64,000 nt of DNA from Wurfbainia villosa (GCA_025175895.1 CM045990.1:43458658-43522657), one strand, 5' to 3'; numbered from the stretch's first letter, positions 1 through 12,642 are shown. The notes: generated by a model not told the origin, from the sequence alone. A program made the numbers and translations.

Positions 1-453
1 AGCATCGATCGTGATGGCGACATCGATCGTGATATTCTTAAGCACGACCGCGAAGACTCGTGATCGATTCTTTGGCCGGAAGCGATCGCGCCGGTTCGAT
101 AAAACCGCTGATAAGTCGCAATCAGTCGACTGATGTTGCACATCAGTCGACTGGCGTCGTGATTTTATAACGCCGAACCGCTAGGGTTCGGCATCTTCAC
201 GCGTCTACCTCTCATTTTCTCTCTTCTCTCCGGTCGCCACTTCTTTCTCCGACGAGTTTTTCTGACTGTGCTAGTCGCCTAAGTCCTAGGTTTGATAGCC
301 ACTCTCTTCCACTCATGTTTTCACTCATCTCACAACCCTAATCCACTCATTTCCAGCGGTTGTTTCTTCTTTTTCTATTAGGGTTCCGATGTTGATCCTC
401 GGGAACTTCCGTGACCTTTTCTGATATCAAGTATTCTCTCATCATCCCTCCAA
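1..453 (+). promoter_or_regulatory. 5' flank and leader of the env-like ORF in element A
   Basis: No coding sequence is visible. Two copies of the 10-bp palindrome CAGTCGACTG lie at 123-132 and 144-153, followed by a TATA-like TTTTATAA at 163-170. A pyrimidine-rich stretch typical of a plant 5' UTR (about 200-260) leads to the ATG at 454. The same palindrome fills the LTRs of this element family, so this may be a retroelement-derived promoter. That is inference; no pol gene is visible upstream within the window. Confidence 0.4.
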
Positions 454-1750
454 ATGGCGCCAAAGTAAAATTTTCTTACTCAAAAACCCTAATTTTTCCT
501 TTCCATTACAATCTATTATAATCTAATCGTGTATTGGTGCCCTTGCATTTCATGTCGTTGCATTACATTCATATAGGAGATCCCGTAGAAATGACCCACC
601 CGAGGGTGAATCACGATTGTACCAAACCATGTTGGTTAGGTACATCGATAGGGACTTCTTTACACGTTACTGTAGTGACGTCATGGACATATTTGCATAT
701 TATCATCTTATGAAAATTGTATTATGCACACATGCCATCAATGATGATCTCCTTAAGGAGTTCTATCAGAACTTAAAGAAGGTAGACGATGGCCCTACCT
801 ACACTACTCGCGTTGCAAAACGCGATTTAGAGTTCACTCCTGCGATTTTGCAGGAGTTTCTTGAGTGTAAGCCATCGGATGACACCTTCATTTTCTACCC
901 TACCTTTGATGCTCCTTTACCCGAGCCCTTTGACCATATCTCTTTGGACTCCATGCATGAGCATGTTTTTGGTCATCCTCGTCCACCAGCTCAGAATTTA
1001 TTTCCTATTACTGAGCTATCTGCACCTGACAATGTACTCTACAAGGTCATTGTTGGGTGTTTTCTTCCGATCGTGACTCGGGGTCTGGCCAAGATTCGGC
1101 CTCCCCATCTATTTCTACTGTACGCCATGCGTAATAGACTAGACATAAACATTGCATTGAACATGTTTTATTGCATTGTACATTTCATATCCCCTGTACA
1201 AGAGAAAGTGCATATGCCTTATGGCCACATTATCACTGCATGGTTAGAGTCAGTAGGCATAAACATTCACAGGGGATCACTGAGGGCGCTATCTGAGGTG
1301 TATGACTGCATATCAGTTCGTAACTTCTCGTTGGCGAAGCTGCGGATGGGGCGTGGGCAGATGGAGTTGGCACCTCGACCTCCGCCCAGGGCACGTGGAG
1401 AGCCGCCTCTGGTGCCTAGAGAGGCTGCAGAGGACTATGAGGATCCAGACGCTGCTGATGAGGAGGATCAGATGCCAGCAGATGCATCAGCAGTGGGTTC
1501 ATCAAATCAGCTTGGCCAGCTGGGGGCCAGATTCCAGGACTATCAGCAGACAGTTGACTCTCGGCTGTCAGAGCTCTTAGTGGGGCAAGCCTCCATGGGT
1601 GCACATCTTAGTCGGATGGAGGAGAGATGCATTCAGATTATAGAGTCCCAGAGCCGTATCGAGCAGCGTCAGCTCGATATGTATGAGATGATGTGGGCCT
1701 GGACTTTGAGCCAGCAACCTCCTCCATCTCCACCGTCTGCAGATGACTAG
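454..1750 (+). CDS. Spliced env-like / putative plant transposon-domain protein of a Sirevirus-like element
   Basis: Two exons are inferred: 454-464 and 577-1750. Read unspliced, the ATG at 454 meets TAA at codon 5. Removing a GT...AG intron (465-576) gives one 394-residue frame. The N-terminal two thirds resembles the 'putative plant transposon protein' domain found in retroelement-linked plant ORFs, with a KEFYQNL motif at residues 64-70. A Pro- and acid-rich linker (about 250-310) and a Gln/Glu-rich, probably coiled-coil tail (about 310-380) follow. No signal peptide or transmembrane segment is evident, so a true envelope role is not shown. The ORF lies upstream of a polypurine-tract cluster and a 3' LTR, where Sireviruses and Athila elements carry an env-like gene. 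The frame is intact apart from the intron. Its molecular function is unknown. The ORF is certain; splicing and family are inferred. Confidence 0.7.
465..576 (+). other. Predicted 112-bp intron in the env-like ORF
   Basis: The donor is AAA|GTAAAA at 464/465 and the acceptor CATATAG|GAG at 576/577, with a T-rich body (ATTTTTCCTTTCC). Splicing turns a five-codon dead end into a 394-codon frame, which is the main support for the intron. Confidence 0.65.
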
Positions 1751-1889
1751 ATCTAGAGGATGTTAGAATTTGTGTTTTTCAGTTTTTGTAGTGAGATTGA
1801 GCATATCAAATCTCTATTTTGGATGTAAAAACTGAAATCTTCTTAAATTGAATGAAATTTCTGTTTGTGAAAATCATGTGTGGGATTAT
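1751..1889 (+). other. 3' UTR-like tail of the env-like ORF
   Basis: AT-rich sequence between the TGA-free stop TAG at 1748-1750 and the solo LTR, with AATGAAAT near 1850. No further ORF is visible. Sequence of the same host element resumes at 4117. Confidence 0.4.
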
Positions 1890-1894
1890 GTATT

Positions 1895-4116
1895 TGTTAG
1901 TAATATATGAGAGATGTCCTAAGGCAATCGCCTTATGTATGAACCATTTATATGATAAATGAAGATTCACTATTTGAGTATACATGGTTTCATGTATTTG
2001 ATTGGATCTTAAACTTATTTACTGAATGTCCGCGATACGACTCACAGCATGAGAGAATTTGTGATTGGATCACAACTAGTGAGTATCTCTATATGTGTAA
2101 TTGTGATGTATCGGAATTATCCCTAGTCGATGAATTGATGGATTTGGACACCATCAATTCTGTCGAGACTAGCACGAGGTATACTCCTTGGTGTATCCAA
2201 GCGGTGATTCTCCTTTGGAGACATTGTGATGTCCGGAGTTAATCGTGGATGCTAGTTATGGTAACTAGTTCATTGGAGTGACCAACAGTAAGACTTCATA
2301 TGGTTCTCTGCATATATAGATATGTCAATGAAGTTCTTACTGTAGCTTAAGTGCGATGTTCCTTTGACTTGCGGTATTCAAGTCATCTTGATCATAAAGA
2401 CTTATGCTTTGACATCTTAAGCAAGCATCTCTGTGGAGATGTGGACCCGGGATGATTGGGTATAAGTCGAAGTGATCGAAGGTGTTTGAATAGCCTATAA
2501 AGGATTCACCACTTCTTACGAGGAGATGTATACCCATGACCTCTCGTCGAATTGTTACTAAAGTCTTTGCCCAAAGCATTACATGTTTAGAGTAAGGTAC
2601 TCTTCGATACATGTGCAGTAACTAGAATCCGTAGGACGAGGAAATGATACTTGGGCTAGGTGTGACGTAGTCAGCCTAGTGGGAACTGACACTATAGACC
2701 ATGTCCTGAACCAAGTGGGTATAAGATGAGTGAAGGGAATGGGGCACGATTCATTCGAGCTGCTGAAGGGTTTCAGAAATAGTTCTGGATCAACCGTTGA
2801 TCTTTTCGGTTAATTGGGGATCATGATATACTACTAGGTGTCACTCATGATTGTTCTATAATTAATGGTTAATTATAGACGGTCAACATAAATCAAGAAC
2901 CTATTTGGTCACACGCACAACGAGAGTAATCCGAAGGATTTAAAATGAGCTTGAGAATGAGATTCTCAGACCGAGAGAAACTAGGTTTGGTTGGACCAAA
3001 CAAGAAGCGAGCATGAAATTGTTTTAGTCGCAATGGAAGCATGGATGGGCCGTGTCTTATGAAGACATAATAGATGAACCAAGATGGTTTGGTTCTAATC
3101 CAATGGGGGAGAATAAACTAAAGGATTTGGTTTATTTTAAACGAATGAACCAAAGTTGGTTCGGTTCGTTTTAACTTAAAATAAACCATCATGGTTTGGT
3201 TTATTTTAACTTATATTAATGGAGCGGGTTAACGGGCCTTATGGTTATGATCCAATAACCATTAAGAGAATTAGTTCTCTATAAAAGAGGGCTTAAGGGT
3301 TTGTTAAGCCTTAATCCAAAAACCCTAACCTAGAGTTGCCGCCCACCTCTCCCCTTTGAAGAAGTCGGCGCCAACCCTAGTGCTGCCGCCCCTTCTCCTC
3401 CAACCGGCGACCAGATGTTGCCGTCTTCTCCACTTGCCGGCGTCGAGCTGCTGCCGGAGGAGCTCCGGTGATCTTCCTTGGCTCTGGCGACAAGGTGAGC
3501 AAGTCGCTTTCCTTATTTGGCCGGCGCAAGGTCTCCACCAAAGCTGTCCAGTTTTTTGGACAGCTTGTTTCCTTCTCGTCGGAGCGTCGTTTGGATGATG
3601 TTTGGAGCTCCGAAAGTGCCTTATTTACCGGAGATTCGATCTCCGGTAATCCTCATAGGTGGAGGACGAAGGATTCGTCAAACGGTTGACGAATACCTCT
3701 CCGAAGAAGCGAATTTTGAGGACTCGTCTTTGGATCCGAATTTGGATTCGGATCGTGATCTTCTCTCGATCACATCGTCTTCAACACGAGGCTAGTAACC
3801 CGTACGAAGACGAGGCTCGTGACTTAGTGAAGTCATCCCGAAGATACTCGGCGTGGACACGGATAGAGACGATTCTAGCAAGGATCGCTCCGGTTGATGC
3901 CGTTCCCGTTACACGTGATACGTAAGGTATACGTAGTTAAATTTCCTTTTATTGCAAAATTTAAATTTACGGTTATGTCTACACATGTTGTACTATGCAT
4001 GCGTGTGATGTGTGTGTTGTAATAAATGTAGATTTATTATTTTTGTTTCTTCTGCTGTGCACATGTTTACGAAACATGTTCGAACACACACTCGCCGCGG
4101 TGCCGGAAACCCAACA
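1895..4116 (+). mobile_element. Solo LTR, 2.2 kb, with perfect 5-bp TSD
   Basis: The sequence starts TGTTAGTAAT and ends AAACCCAACA. It is flanked by identical GTATT at 1890-1894 and 4117-4121, so the boundaries are seen directly. A TATAAAAG at 3280-3287 with CCAAT at 3252-3256 suggests a + strand LTR promoter, followed by a GC-rich leader. No gag, pol or second LTR is present, which implies recombination of a full element down to one LTR. It sits inside element A, 145 bp after the env-like ORF, and is therefore younger than A. A second copy of its 3' part lies inverted at 63491-64000. The lineage cannot be assigned without internal sequence. Confidence 0.85.
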
Positions 4117-4121
4117 GTATT

Positions 4122-5612
4122 TGTATTAATGTATTGGTTTATGAAAAATTGTCATATCATGACATGAAGTTTCATCTTATCATATAACATGTCATGCTAT
4201 TATTTAGGATTATTTTAGATGTCATGTTTGTTTTTAGATTATATCATATGCCATGACATCATTGGCCATGCGTTATTATTGATATCATTTATGCCATGAT
4301 CATTTTATGCATTTAATTGTTTAAAATTGATTCAAGGATAATGACATGACTTGGAGTCCCATTTATAAGGGAATCAAGTAGATTTGCCTTAGAAAAATGC
4401 ATGAAACCCTAATTTAGGGAGAATAACTTCACATCTCACATCACATTGACATGTATGTGTATTTATACACCCTAGATACATGTGAGATGTTAGGATAATG
4501 AGTTAGGTTCAAGGTGCATAGATAGTGCATCTAGATGAACTTAACTTATTTCAATCATCACTAAGAATCATGAGGAAAGCTACTATACAAGCTATGTATA
4601 TTTAGCCAATAAACCATGGTTCAAAATAGGTTTTCAAAAACATTTTAAAATCAATTTAGAAAACCTTGGTGAAGTCTATCTTTTGATAGCCATCATCATT
4701 GTAGAAGTTGATACAAAGTAGATCAAAAACTTTAAAGTTTTAATAGTTTTTGAACTTTGTACCAATCTCCTATTTCAATGGTAAAAATATTTTTTCAAAA
4801 TTTTTCACCGATTGTATGTGTGATAAGTAATATACGTATCAAATTTTGTAATTTTTTGATTTACGTAGAATTACTTATGAAGCGTTGGAATCATTGGTAG
4901 CGATATCACTCATTGTTGCGCGTGCCGATCATTGATGGACATGCACGATCGATCGGTAGCCGAAGTAACAGAGTCATTGTCAATACTGATTTCGAGAAAA
5001 CTAGGATTGTTTAGCCCGATTTCAGCTATGGTTAAGGCCCCTAATCACTCCTAACCCTAGGATATGCTTTGGCAAACATTATAAAGGGTGAAAATCCATT
5101 GGATATGGATTTGAAGAGGTGTTTAGGGTTTGTATCAAATTTAAGGTGTTGGAAAGATCAATGTTGAATTTCTAACCTTATCTTTGATGGTTCAGAGTTC
5201 CTATTGGCTTAGGGACTTTCCAAAGACATTGTTGGTGCAATGGTTAAGGGGGAGCATGCCTTTAGGGGGAGGTATCCATCATGGTATGATGGATGGTGGT
5301 TCATGGGAAGGAAAAATGAGTTTTTCACATACCCAATTTGGAAATTGGGAGAGTATAGGATTGTCTCTCTTGAGTGATATGGGACTTGTCACTAGGAAGA
5401 TGGTAGACATCCCAGGTATTTTTGGACCAAGGGGGAGGTTGTAAGATCTCATTGGGACATGAGACATTGACCTCCTTGGAGGGATAACCTTTTTGATGTA
5501 TGTCAAAAAGGGGGAGAACATTAAATCACCAATTTAGGATAATTGGTAAGGAGTCTTTGAGTTAGATGGTCTAACTCAAATGGATTGTTTTGTTTGGTTT
5601 TTGTCAAACATC
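4122..5612 (+). other. Noncoding 3' internal region of element A with repeated polypurine tracts
   Basis: No credible coding frame is present. GGGGGAG-type purine runs occur near 5250, 5266, 5431, 5511 and 5616. Multiple polypurine tracts before the 3' LTR are a known Sirevirus trait. Part of this region (about 4340-5330) has an inverted homologue at 16201-17199. Confidence 0.6.
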
Positions 5613-5626
5613 AAAATGGGGGAGAT
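5613..5626 (+). promoter_or_regulatory. Polypurine tract of element A
   Basis: AAAATGGGGGAGAT lies directly before the LTR start TGTTGGTGCAATCGG at 5627. This is the expected plus-strand primer position. Confidence 0.75.
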
Positions 5627-6287
5627 TGTTGGTGCAATCGGCCCAGGTCACGATTGACCAGGACTCGAGCTTGGCTCGAGAGATGTTTTGATGTTAGACA
5701 AAAACATATGACAATGTAATTGTCATGGTAAAGTCCAAGTCATGGGTACTTGGCATGGAAAGTCCAAGTGGGACACTTGGCATTTGGGAAAGTCCAAGCA
5801 TGGGTCTTGGCATGAGAAGTCCAAGGGGTTTGATATTGGCGGCGTAAAGTCCAAGCGGAGTCTTGGCGGCGTAAGTCCAATGTGCCTTGGCGGTATAGAC
5901 ACCGTTAGCATGACATAGCCGATGGAAGCACTTGAAGGCTAACGCAATGGATGAACAAGTCATGGATGACTTGGAGGGATCCGAGAGGCGTAAGGCTGAT
6001 GGAGGTGGCTAGAAGGTTTAGGTCTAGACTAAGGGTGATCTAGCAAGTATGGGAACACCATACTTGGGTTAAAACCTCATGTTTGAGTTGTGCCAATCGA
6101 CTGATGCCATGTGGCAGTCGACTGACATAGTCAACTAGGGTTTGACTGCGGGAAATGCCCTAGCAGTCGACTGTCATAGGTGGGCAGTCGACTGATCTTG
6201 TGATCAGTCGACTGATGCTCGGATTTTGGGGCACAAAATGGAGTCTCACTCGACCGCTGTGACGAGCAGTTGAGTGATGGCTCATAA
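5627..6287 (+). mobile_element. 3' LTR of element A, first part
   Basis: Begins TGTTGGTGCAATCGG and is homologous to LTRs B, C and D. It contains the AAGTCCAA tandem repeats and CAGTCGACTG palindromes. G1 interrupts it at 6288 and it resumes at 15562. Confidence 0.8.
5730..5890 (+). repeat. Degenerate tandem repeats in LTR A (AAGTCCAA...TTGGCA unit)
   Basis: About five units of roughly 30-35 bp, each with a GAAAGTCCAAG core and a (T)CTTGGC(A/G) tail. The same array occurs in LTRs B, C and D with different copy numbers. Confidence 0.75.
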
Positions 6288-9200
6288 TGTCACGCCCCGA
6301 GGGGGTCCCCGCCAGACGAAAATCCGACAGCATCTCCCCTATACGGGTGACAAAACCAATTTTTATACAAGGCCTACACGACCACTATACATCGGTCAAC
6401 ATGACCGGAATCCAAACAACACACGCAGAAAATAATAAGGCCTCATGCCAACAAATCTAGGTAAACAAAAGTCTACACTAACTAGACTTACCCCTTCTGC
6501 CATCTGGGCAGGAATACCCAACCAAACCAATCAAAATAAGATCCGACCAATAGTCCACAAGGACCCCAAAAATCCACGAGTACATAAATCCAATTCCAAG
6601 CCTAAACATATCTTCTATACAAAATCCAAACCATAACTCAAACAACTAATAAACTGTCACTACGAGGGAGGGGGGGGATATGGAAACTGGACTCTCCTGA
6701 CAGCTTCATCCTGAAATAAAAATAAAACCACGGGGTAAGTTCAAAGAACTCAGCGGATATAGTCGATATGCAAAGTAAGGTATAACTAACAATAAAAATC
6801 ATGTCAGTACAGTCTCTAATATAGGGTAAGCAAGAAAGAAATGCAAAAGGGACTATACTCACTGGAATCTCTTACCCTGATATAGGAGTATGTGCCCTAC
6901 TATAAGAGATAAAATCATCACCATATACGAATATGAATCCTGTATGCATGTCAATCATATGCAACATCCAAGGCATCAATAAAAATGTAGCAAACACCAT
7001 ACAAATGCGATCCATGCAAAAATGCATGTCGTGCATATGACATGGTCACCCCTGACGCCAGTCAACAGCCTCACATGCGATGGTGAAGCCGAGTGGGTAG
7101 GGCTATGACAACTGTGCACTCTGTCATCACTGCTCCTGAGTGACCGAGTGGACAGGATGTTGTCGGAGTACACCTATCCTCCTGCCCCAAACAGAGTGGG
7201 GGAGCTAAGCTCTCATCTCCCGGTGTCATAGACCAGAGGAGGGATTCCTGCCCGCTACCACGCTGCCTCATCGCTACCCATGAGCAGACCAGTGGAGCCT
7301 GATAGAGCAACTGTACACACCCTCCTGATGTACCACTAACCCATGAGTGGCAGTGTGTGCAGGCCATGTAACTGGCTGCGGGCTCAACAATAATGGAACC
7401 CCGTCCAGCCAGCATGCAATCATGCAAAAATGGTTCATGATACTAAAGCATGTAAATCCTACTCAAAATACCTATCCGAATAATATGTACAATCAATATG
7501 TACATATACATAATCCAAATAACTATGATCCAAGTCAAACAGGGAGATATAATCATATCCTATCACATGCATGTATCAAGTAGGCACCAAAAGCATACTA
7601 GGCATATAAACATGACAAATTATTGTAAGTTATCCTAACTAGCATATCAACAATGACTATATCTAAAAGATAAGTCAAAATACCCGCCTTACAAAAATGT
7701 CCTCAAGAATGAAATCGTCATGACCGGGAACCTGCCTCGTGACCGAAATATGCACATAGCATAACTATTGTTAAGCACAAAAATACAATTCTCCGCTAAA
7801 TCGAATACTTAATCGATTTCTTACATAATCCAATTAACCCAAATCAACTTCCAGTTTCACAAATTTATCTAACCCTATCACAACCCTCACAACTCCCAAT
7901 TACACCAATTTAGGGATCTAATCACCCTAATTGAATTCTCATCACAACCCAAAAAAATAGATCCACCCCCAAATCGAGCCTAAATCTCGATTAGCGTTAG
8001 ATCTAACATCATAATCATAACACACATTAGACCAACTATATAATAGTGTACATCCATAATGTATCCATATCTAAGCTTACAGAACAATAAACTCACAACC
8101 GACCCAGCTTCATCCACCCATCACAGTCGGCACGGTCGACACTCCTTCCTCACCGCCAGTTCACCCCACTGCACAACCCCCTTTTGAGACCCAACATCGA
8201 ACCTATAACATACGACCAAACTCTGTCCAACCTATATCTTCACAGCCTACTCAACTGATCAACCTGCCACCGCTCCAATCCATACCAATTACACTGAATA
8301 GAAAAGAAAGAGGGGAAATCAAGACTTATACCCGAAATTGGAGTTTTGCCGACTTCACTTCCCTTCCCTTGCTGCTGTTGAGATCACAAGCAGAGGCTGA
8401 CGACGAATCGAACTCGACGAGATGAGGGTGATCCGCTCGATCGGGGAAAATAGAAGGAATCGACAACTTCATCACTGAGCACGGAAAAGCCTCGGCCAGG
8501 TTCTTGGTGGCCTCTTGTACCTTTCCCCCAATCTTATCAGCGCCGGCAGAAAGCCGCCCGAGGGAGTTCTGGACCAGCACCTCGAATGTCGTGATGGTCG
8601 GATCCACAGCGTCAGCTTCTTCGTCAATGAGGCCTGGCGACAGTGCGCGAGATCCGGCGACAGCAAAGGCCTCGAGCCGCGAGACCGCGCCCTCGAACTT
8701 GGAGACCAGTTCCTTCCAAGGCGGCGGTCGTGTGGGCAGCGAGTAAAGGCGCCGACGGCGCTGGGGTGGCAACGCGAGCAAACAACGGCGGCGATGGGAG
8801 TTCGCGTGGAGAAACCGGCATAAACGACGCACGGGGAAGAAGAAATCGCCTGCGGCGCAGGGGAAGGAAGAGAGAGGGTCGCGCGGAGGTCCTGGGCTCA
8901 GGGAAGGGCGGTGACCTGGTCGTCGGCGAGGGCGGAGGGGTGCTGCAGCTGTGGATGCGAGGAAAAGGGAAGTGCGGGCGCGTGGAGAAGGCGACAGCAG
9001 AGGGCGTCGGTGTGGCCGCAGTCGCGAGGAGAGAAGAAACCGCAAGGAAGTGGGCGTCGGGCGCAGAGGGGAAAGAAAAATCGAGAAAAATAGAAAAAAA
9101 ACCTAGGTTTTCTATTTAAAACCTTAGGTCAGACAATCCAAACAGGCCTTTTAAAAGCCTATTTTTCTTATCCCCGTAAATATCTCGTACAAGCCCCGTT

Positions 9201-9311
9201 TAAATTCCGAAAAAATTCCTAAAATTTTTTAAAAAACCCAAAAAATTTCCAGGATTATTTCCTTAATTATTTGGCCATTTAATTTAGTATTTTAAATTTC
9301 AGTATTTAACA
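6288..9311 (-). repeat. G1 3' LTR (left copy)
   Basis: 3024 bp, bounded by TGTCACGCC on the + strand and ...TATTTAACA. It matches 12643-15561 along its whole length, with scattered substitutions and small indels. The GC-rich part (about 8480-9060) carries a CAP gene fragment. Confidence 0.85.
8484..8719 (-). pseudogene. Captured N-terminal exon of cyclase-associated protein (CAP), left LTR copy
   Basis: The minus-strand translation reads KFEGAVSRLEAF, then DPTITTFEVL, then LGRLSAGADKIGGKV and ATKNLAEAF. This matches the order and spacing of the N-terminal helical domain of plant adenylyl cyclase-associated protein, an actin-monomer regulator in the cytosol. About 78 codons are open. The start methionine is missing (Trp codon at 8717-8719) and the similarity stops after EAF, so only about one exon is present. 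The fragment is in sense with the element and lies inside its LTR. It is not expected to make functional CAP. The wider open frame (8326-9045) is mostly GC-rich LTR sequence. Family recognition is from memory of CAP motifs. Confidence 0.75.
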
Positions 9312-9326
9312 TTCTCCCCCACTAAT
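9312..9326 (-). promoter_or_regulatory. Polypurine tract of G1
   Basis: The minus strand reads ATTAGTGGGGGAGAA immediately before the LTR start TGTTAAATAC. This fixes the element orientation. Confidence 0.75.
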
Positions 9327-9522
9327 AAAAATTTGGTCCCCAAATTTCCTGCTCATGTACGAGTACGAGATGTCACAACAACCATCTCAGATATCTGGAG
9401 ACAAGTCACACACCTCAAGTGACTAAGTGGGGTATTGAGCTCTGATCTTTTCCTCTAGCAAGGTTGGCTGTGAGGTGACACTACCCTATCTTGATAAATC
9501 GCACAATCTTGTTCCGCAATTA

Positions 9523-10318
9523 TCATTTCTGGTGATCCAGAATCCGTGCCGAAACCTCTGCGTAAGTAGCATCAGGTTGAATGGAACCTGACACATCTGA
9601 CCGAATATGTGTAGGGTATGACACATACTTCCTCAGCATGGACACCTGAAACACATCATGGATACCAGCCAAGGATGGTGGTAGCGCTAGTCGGTAAACG
9701 ACTGCTCCGATCCTCTCCAAAATCTCAAATGAACCAATATATCTAGGAGCTAGCTTACCACGGAGGTCAAATCTCTTCACCCCTTTCATGGGTGAGACTC
9801 GCAAGAATACATGATCACCAATAGAGAACTCTAGAGGTCTCTATCTCCGATCTGCATAACTCTTCTGACGATCCTGCGCCCTTGCCATCCTACGTCTGAT
9901 AGTACGGACCAACTCTGTCTCATGCTGAGCTCTATGGGTCCTCCTAGTTGCCCCCGAAATCCATAACACAGGACCTCAGCAAGTCCTCTAGTGTCTCGGA
10001 TGGAATGCAATACCAAAATGAAATCAGGTGCCTAAGGTCCGGCAGACTGCTGTAACCGAGGAATGTGAACAAGGGATCTCTATCTGATATAATGCTCAAA
10101 GGAACACCATGAAATCTGATGATCTCCCGATAATATAACTCTGCCAAACGATCCAGAGAGTCGGTCTTCCGAGTCGCTAAGAAGTGCGCGGATTTGGTTA
10201 GTCGGTCTACAACTACCCAAATCGCATCATGACCTTGATGTATCCTAGGCAAACCCACCACAAAATCCATAATGATATGCTTCCACTTCCATTCCGGAAT
10301 CAAAATTTCCTGAAGCAT
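9523..10318 (-). pseudogene. Ty3/gypsy integrase remnant (Tekay type) in G1
   Basis: In minus-strand order, the catalytic core shows HIIMDFVVGLP (first Asp), AIWVVVDRLTKSAHFL and RFHGVPLSIISDRDPLFT (second Asp). After frame breaks around 9830-10070, the C-terminal part reads FDLRGKLAPRYIGSFEIL and AYRL-like VYRLALPPSLAGIHDVF, then VSMLRKYV. This block is typical of chromoviral Tekay/Del integrases. The region holding the catalytic Glu is frameshifted. The enzyme would join retroelement cDNA to chromosomal DNA, but this copy cannot work. Confidence 0.85.
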
Positions 10319-12642
10319 CTGTTCCTTTAACTAATGCCACTACCGGAAACCATTATCCTCCTCAGAGTCAGAGACAGTAGTCCATCTACCGTCCAACATC
10401 CACTCCACCACATACTCTGCAAGTGCATGGGAGGCTATAGCGACCAAAAATCCAAAGTGCATAATCAAAATGCAACACCGATAAAGTAAACAAAGCGGCA
10501 TCCCGACGATGCAGGGAGACAAGCACGACAAAGAACTCTCTGAGCGACACCAAGGTAGGTCAACAGAACACATCCTCCATCAGTTAACCTAGAGTATAAG
10601 TGAGGAGGGGTGAGTACAACCACTCTGTGGATGTATAGACAATAGTGCATAATCATAATGCACATAATAGAAGTCACAGGGAACAAGCTAGAGTAACCCA
10701 ACCCTCAGAGTACCAATATCAGTCTGCAACTATCCTGATCAGCAGTATAATAAATATACCCGTAAAACCCAACCACTGCAACAAGCAGTGCACATCTGGA
10801 TACCATGACAAAGCCTCATGGCTCTCGCACAAAAAGGGAACTGTCTATGAGCTACCGCGAATGGTACTCATGTGTCGACAATCAATATACTCATCACTGT
10901 CTACCTGCAACCACATGCTACCACGAATGAAACTCGTGGATAGACAGGCAGTATATAAATATCTAAGTATTGACTGCACACACTAGCATACTACCACCAA
11001 TAGGTCGCGTGAGCAGTCGATTATCCTAGGTTGTTAAGCCTAGGGTTATCCAATACATCCAGCATAGAACGTCTATCAAAATCGATAAGGATCAGCGATC
11101 TACAATTAAACCCATTGAGGCGGTCAAGCGAGGGTTTCAACACCTCTAAAATGAAATGTTTACCAAAGTCGATAAAGATCATCGACTAATAAATAAATAA
11201 GTCGAGATGGGTAATTCTAGGGCTCCAACCCTTCTAACATGATCCGGTTATCCAGGTCAATAAAAATCATAAGTCCAGTCCACTCATAAACACGTCGAGA
11301 TGATTAATCATAGGGTTTCATCCCAGCTAACAGAAAGCGTCTATCAAGGCCAATAAGGACCACAAATCTACTATCAAGCCCTTCAAGAGGGTTAAGACTA
11401 AATTATATTATTCTACCAGTTCAATCATGCATGCCGTAACATGCAACCACGAACAGATCTCGTGGGTACTTAAGATGTAAAGTAGCTATCTTGCTACAGA
11501 CATCATACGAATCCGATTATCACCAACTCTGAATGAATAACGCAAGAGTATAACCTTACAGTAGGCCATCTCAACCATGATTGGGAGGCATGATTGATCA
11601 CAAATATACAAAGCACCTACCTATAGAGAGACTCTACTGCAGACTCTCTCTCAACCAAGAATGGAAGATATAGTAAGGATTAATCGCATCCTTACCATAC
11701 GAACTCTACTAGTCCAATCACTGTATCACTGAAATAGTAAATGGATAACTATATATCATTAAGCACATCCGAGTTATTACGCCTAGGGTTTCCACACCTA
11801 GGGTTCTACTAATATTATTTCATTCCTGAGATCCGCTCCTACCGAATAACCTTATCTAAGTTATTCTATCTCTACTAGTCTTAATCATGGCGTCCACCGC
11901 AAAAACACAGAACCATATAAACATATAACAAGCTGTCTAATAAACGACAGCATAGTCCTACTAATGGGAATCAATGGCTGAAATTAATTAGGGTATAACT
12001 AAAGGGTCATGCCAGAACAAAGTCAAGGCAATAATAAATAAAGTATCAGATGCCTGTATATACCCTAAACTACGTAAGCAATGTAATCATGTCATCATGC
12101 CCTAGGATCTCGAAAGTCAAAGAACCTATATGTATACCTTCTACGAATTTATCCATCTTATTCATATTATTCAACTAGTCCAATCCTAATACTAGTCCCA
12201 ATAGTAATAGGTAAACATCTACCAATAATATCTAATCATTTATATCACAATGATAACTAGCTACCTATAGCAGTAATAGCAATTTATAACCAAATGCTAT
12301 CTATAAACCAGCAACCTAAAAATCTAATTGTCCAACAGATATCAGGTTAAAACAATACTAGATAAAACATGATATCACCGCATAACCAAATATAACCAAT
12401 ATAAATATGCACTAAATCTAGAAAATTTTCTAGAAATTATTTACCTGTTAGCCGTCTGGAGATGTCCTATTGCCACCAATTCCCCCATATTGACCTCGTC
12501 AATAATACCTCGAATTTCCGAAACATAACAATCGTTGGAAATCCGTACCAATCCGAAAATACCCTAGTTAACCTGCCAAACGTGGCAAACTCCCAAAAAA
12601 AACCCAAAGACCCTAAGGAACTGGCTCACGATGCAAATAAAT
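10319..12642 (-). other. G1 internal noncoding tract
   Basis: No gag, protease, RT or RNase H motif could be read on either strand. Segments around 10800-10960 and 11520-11660 resemble G2 at about 54660-54870, so this is shared family sequence and not random filler. No clear primer binding site remains next to 12643. Confidence 0.5.

Noticed and set aside
8326..9045. 239-codon open frame on the minus strand as a host gene
   Set aside because: It lies inside a G1 LTR, its N-terminal half is Arg/Pro/Ser low complexity from GC-rich DNA, and only the CAP-like segment is protein-like. Reported as a captured fragment instead.
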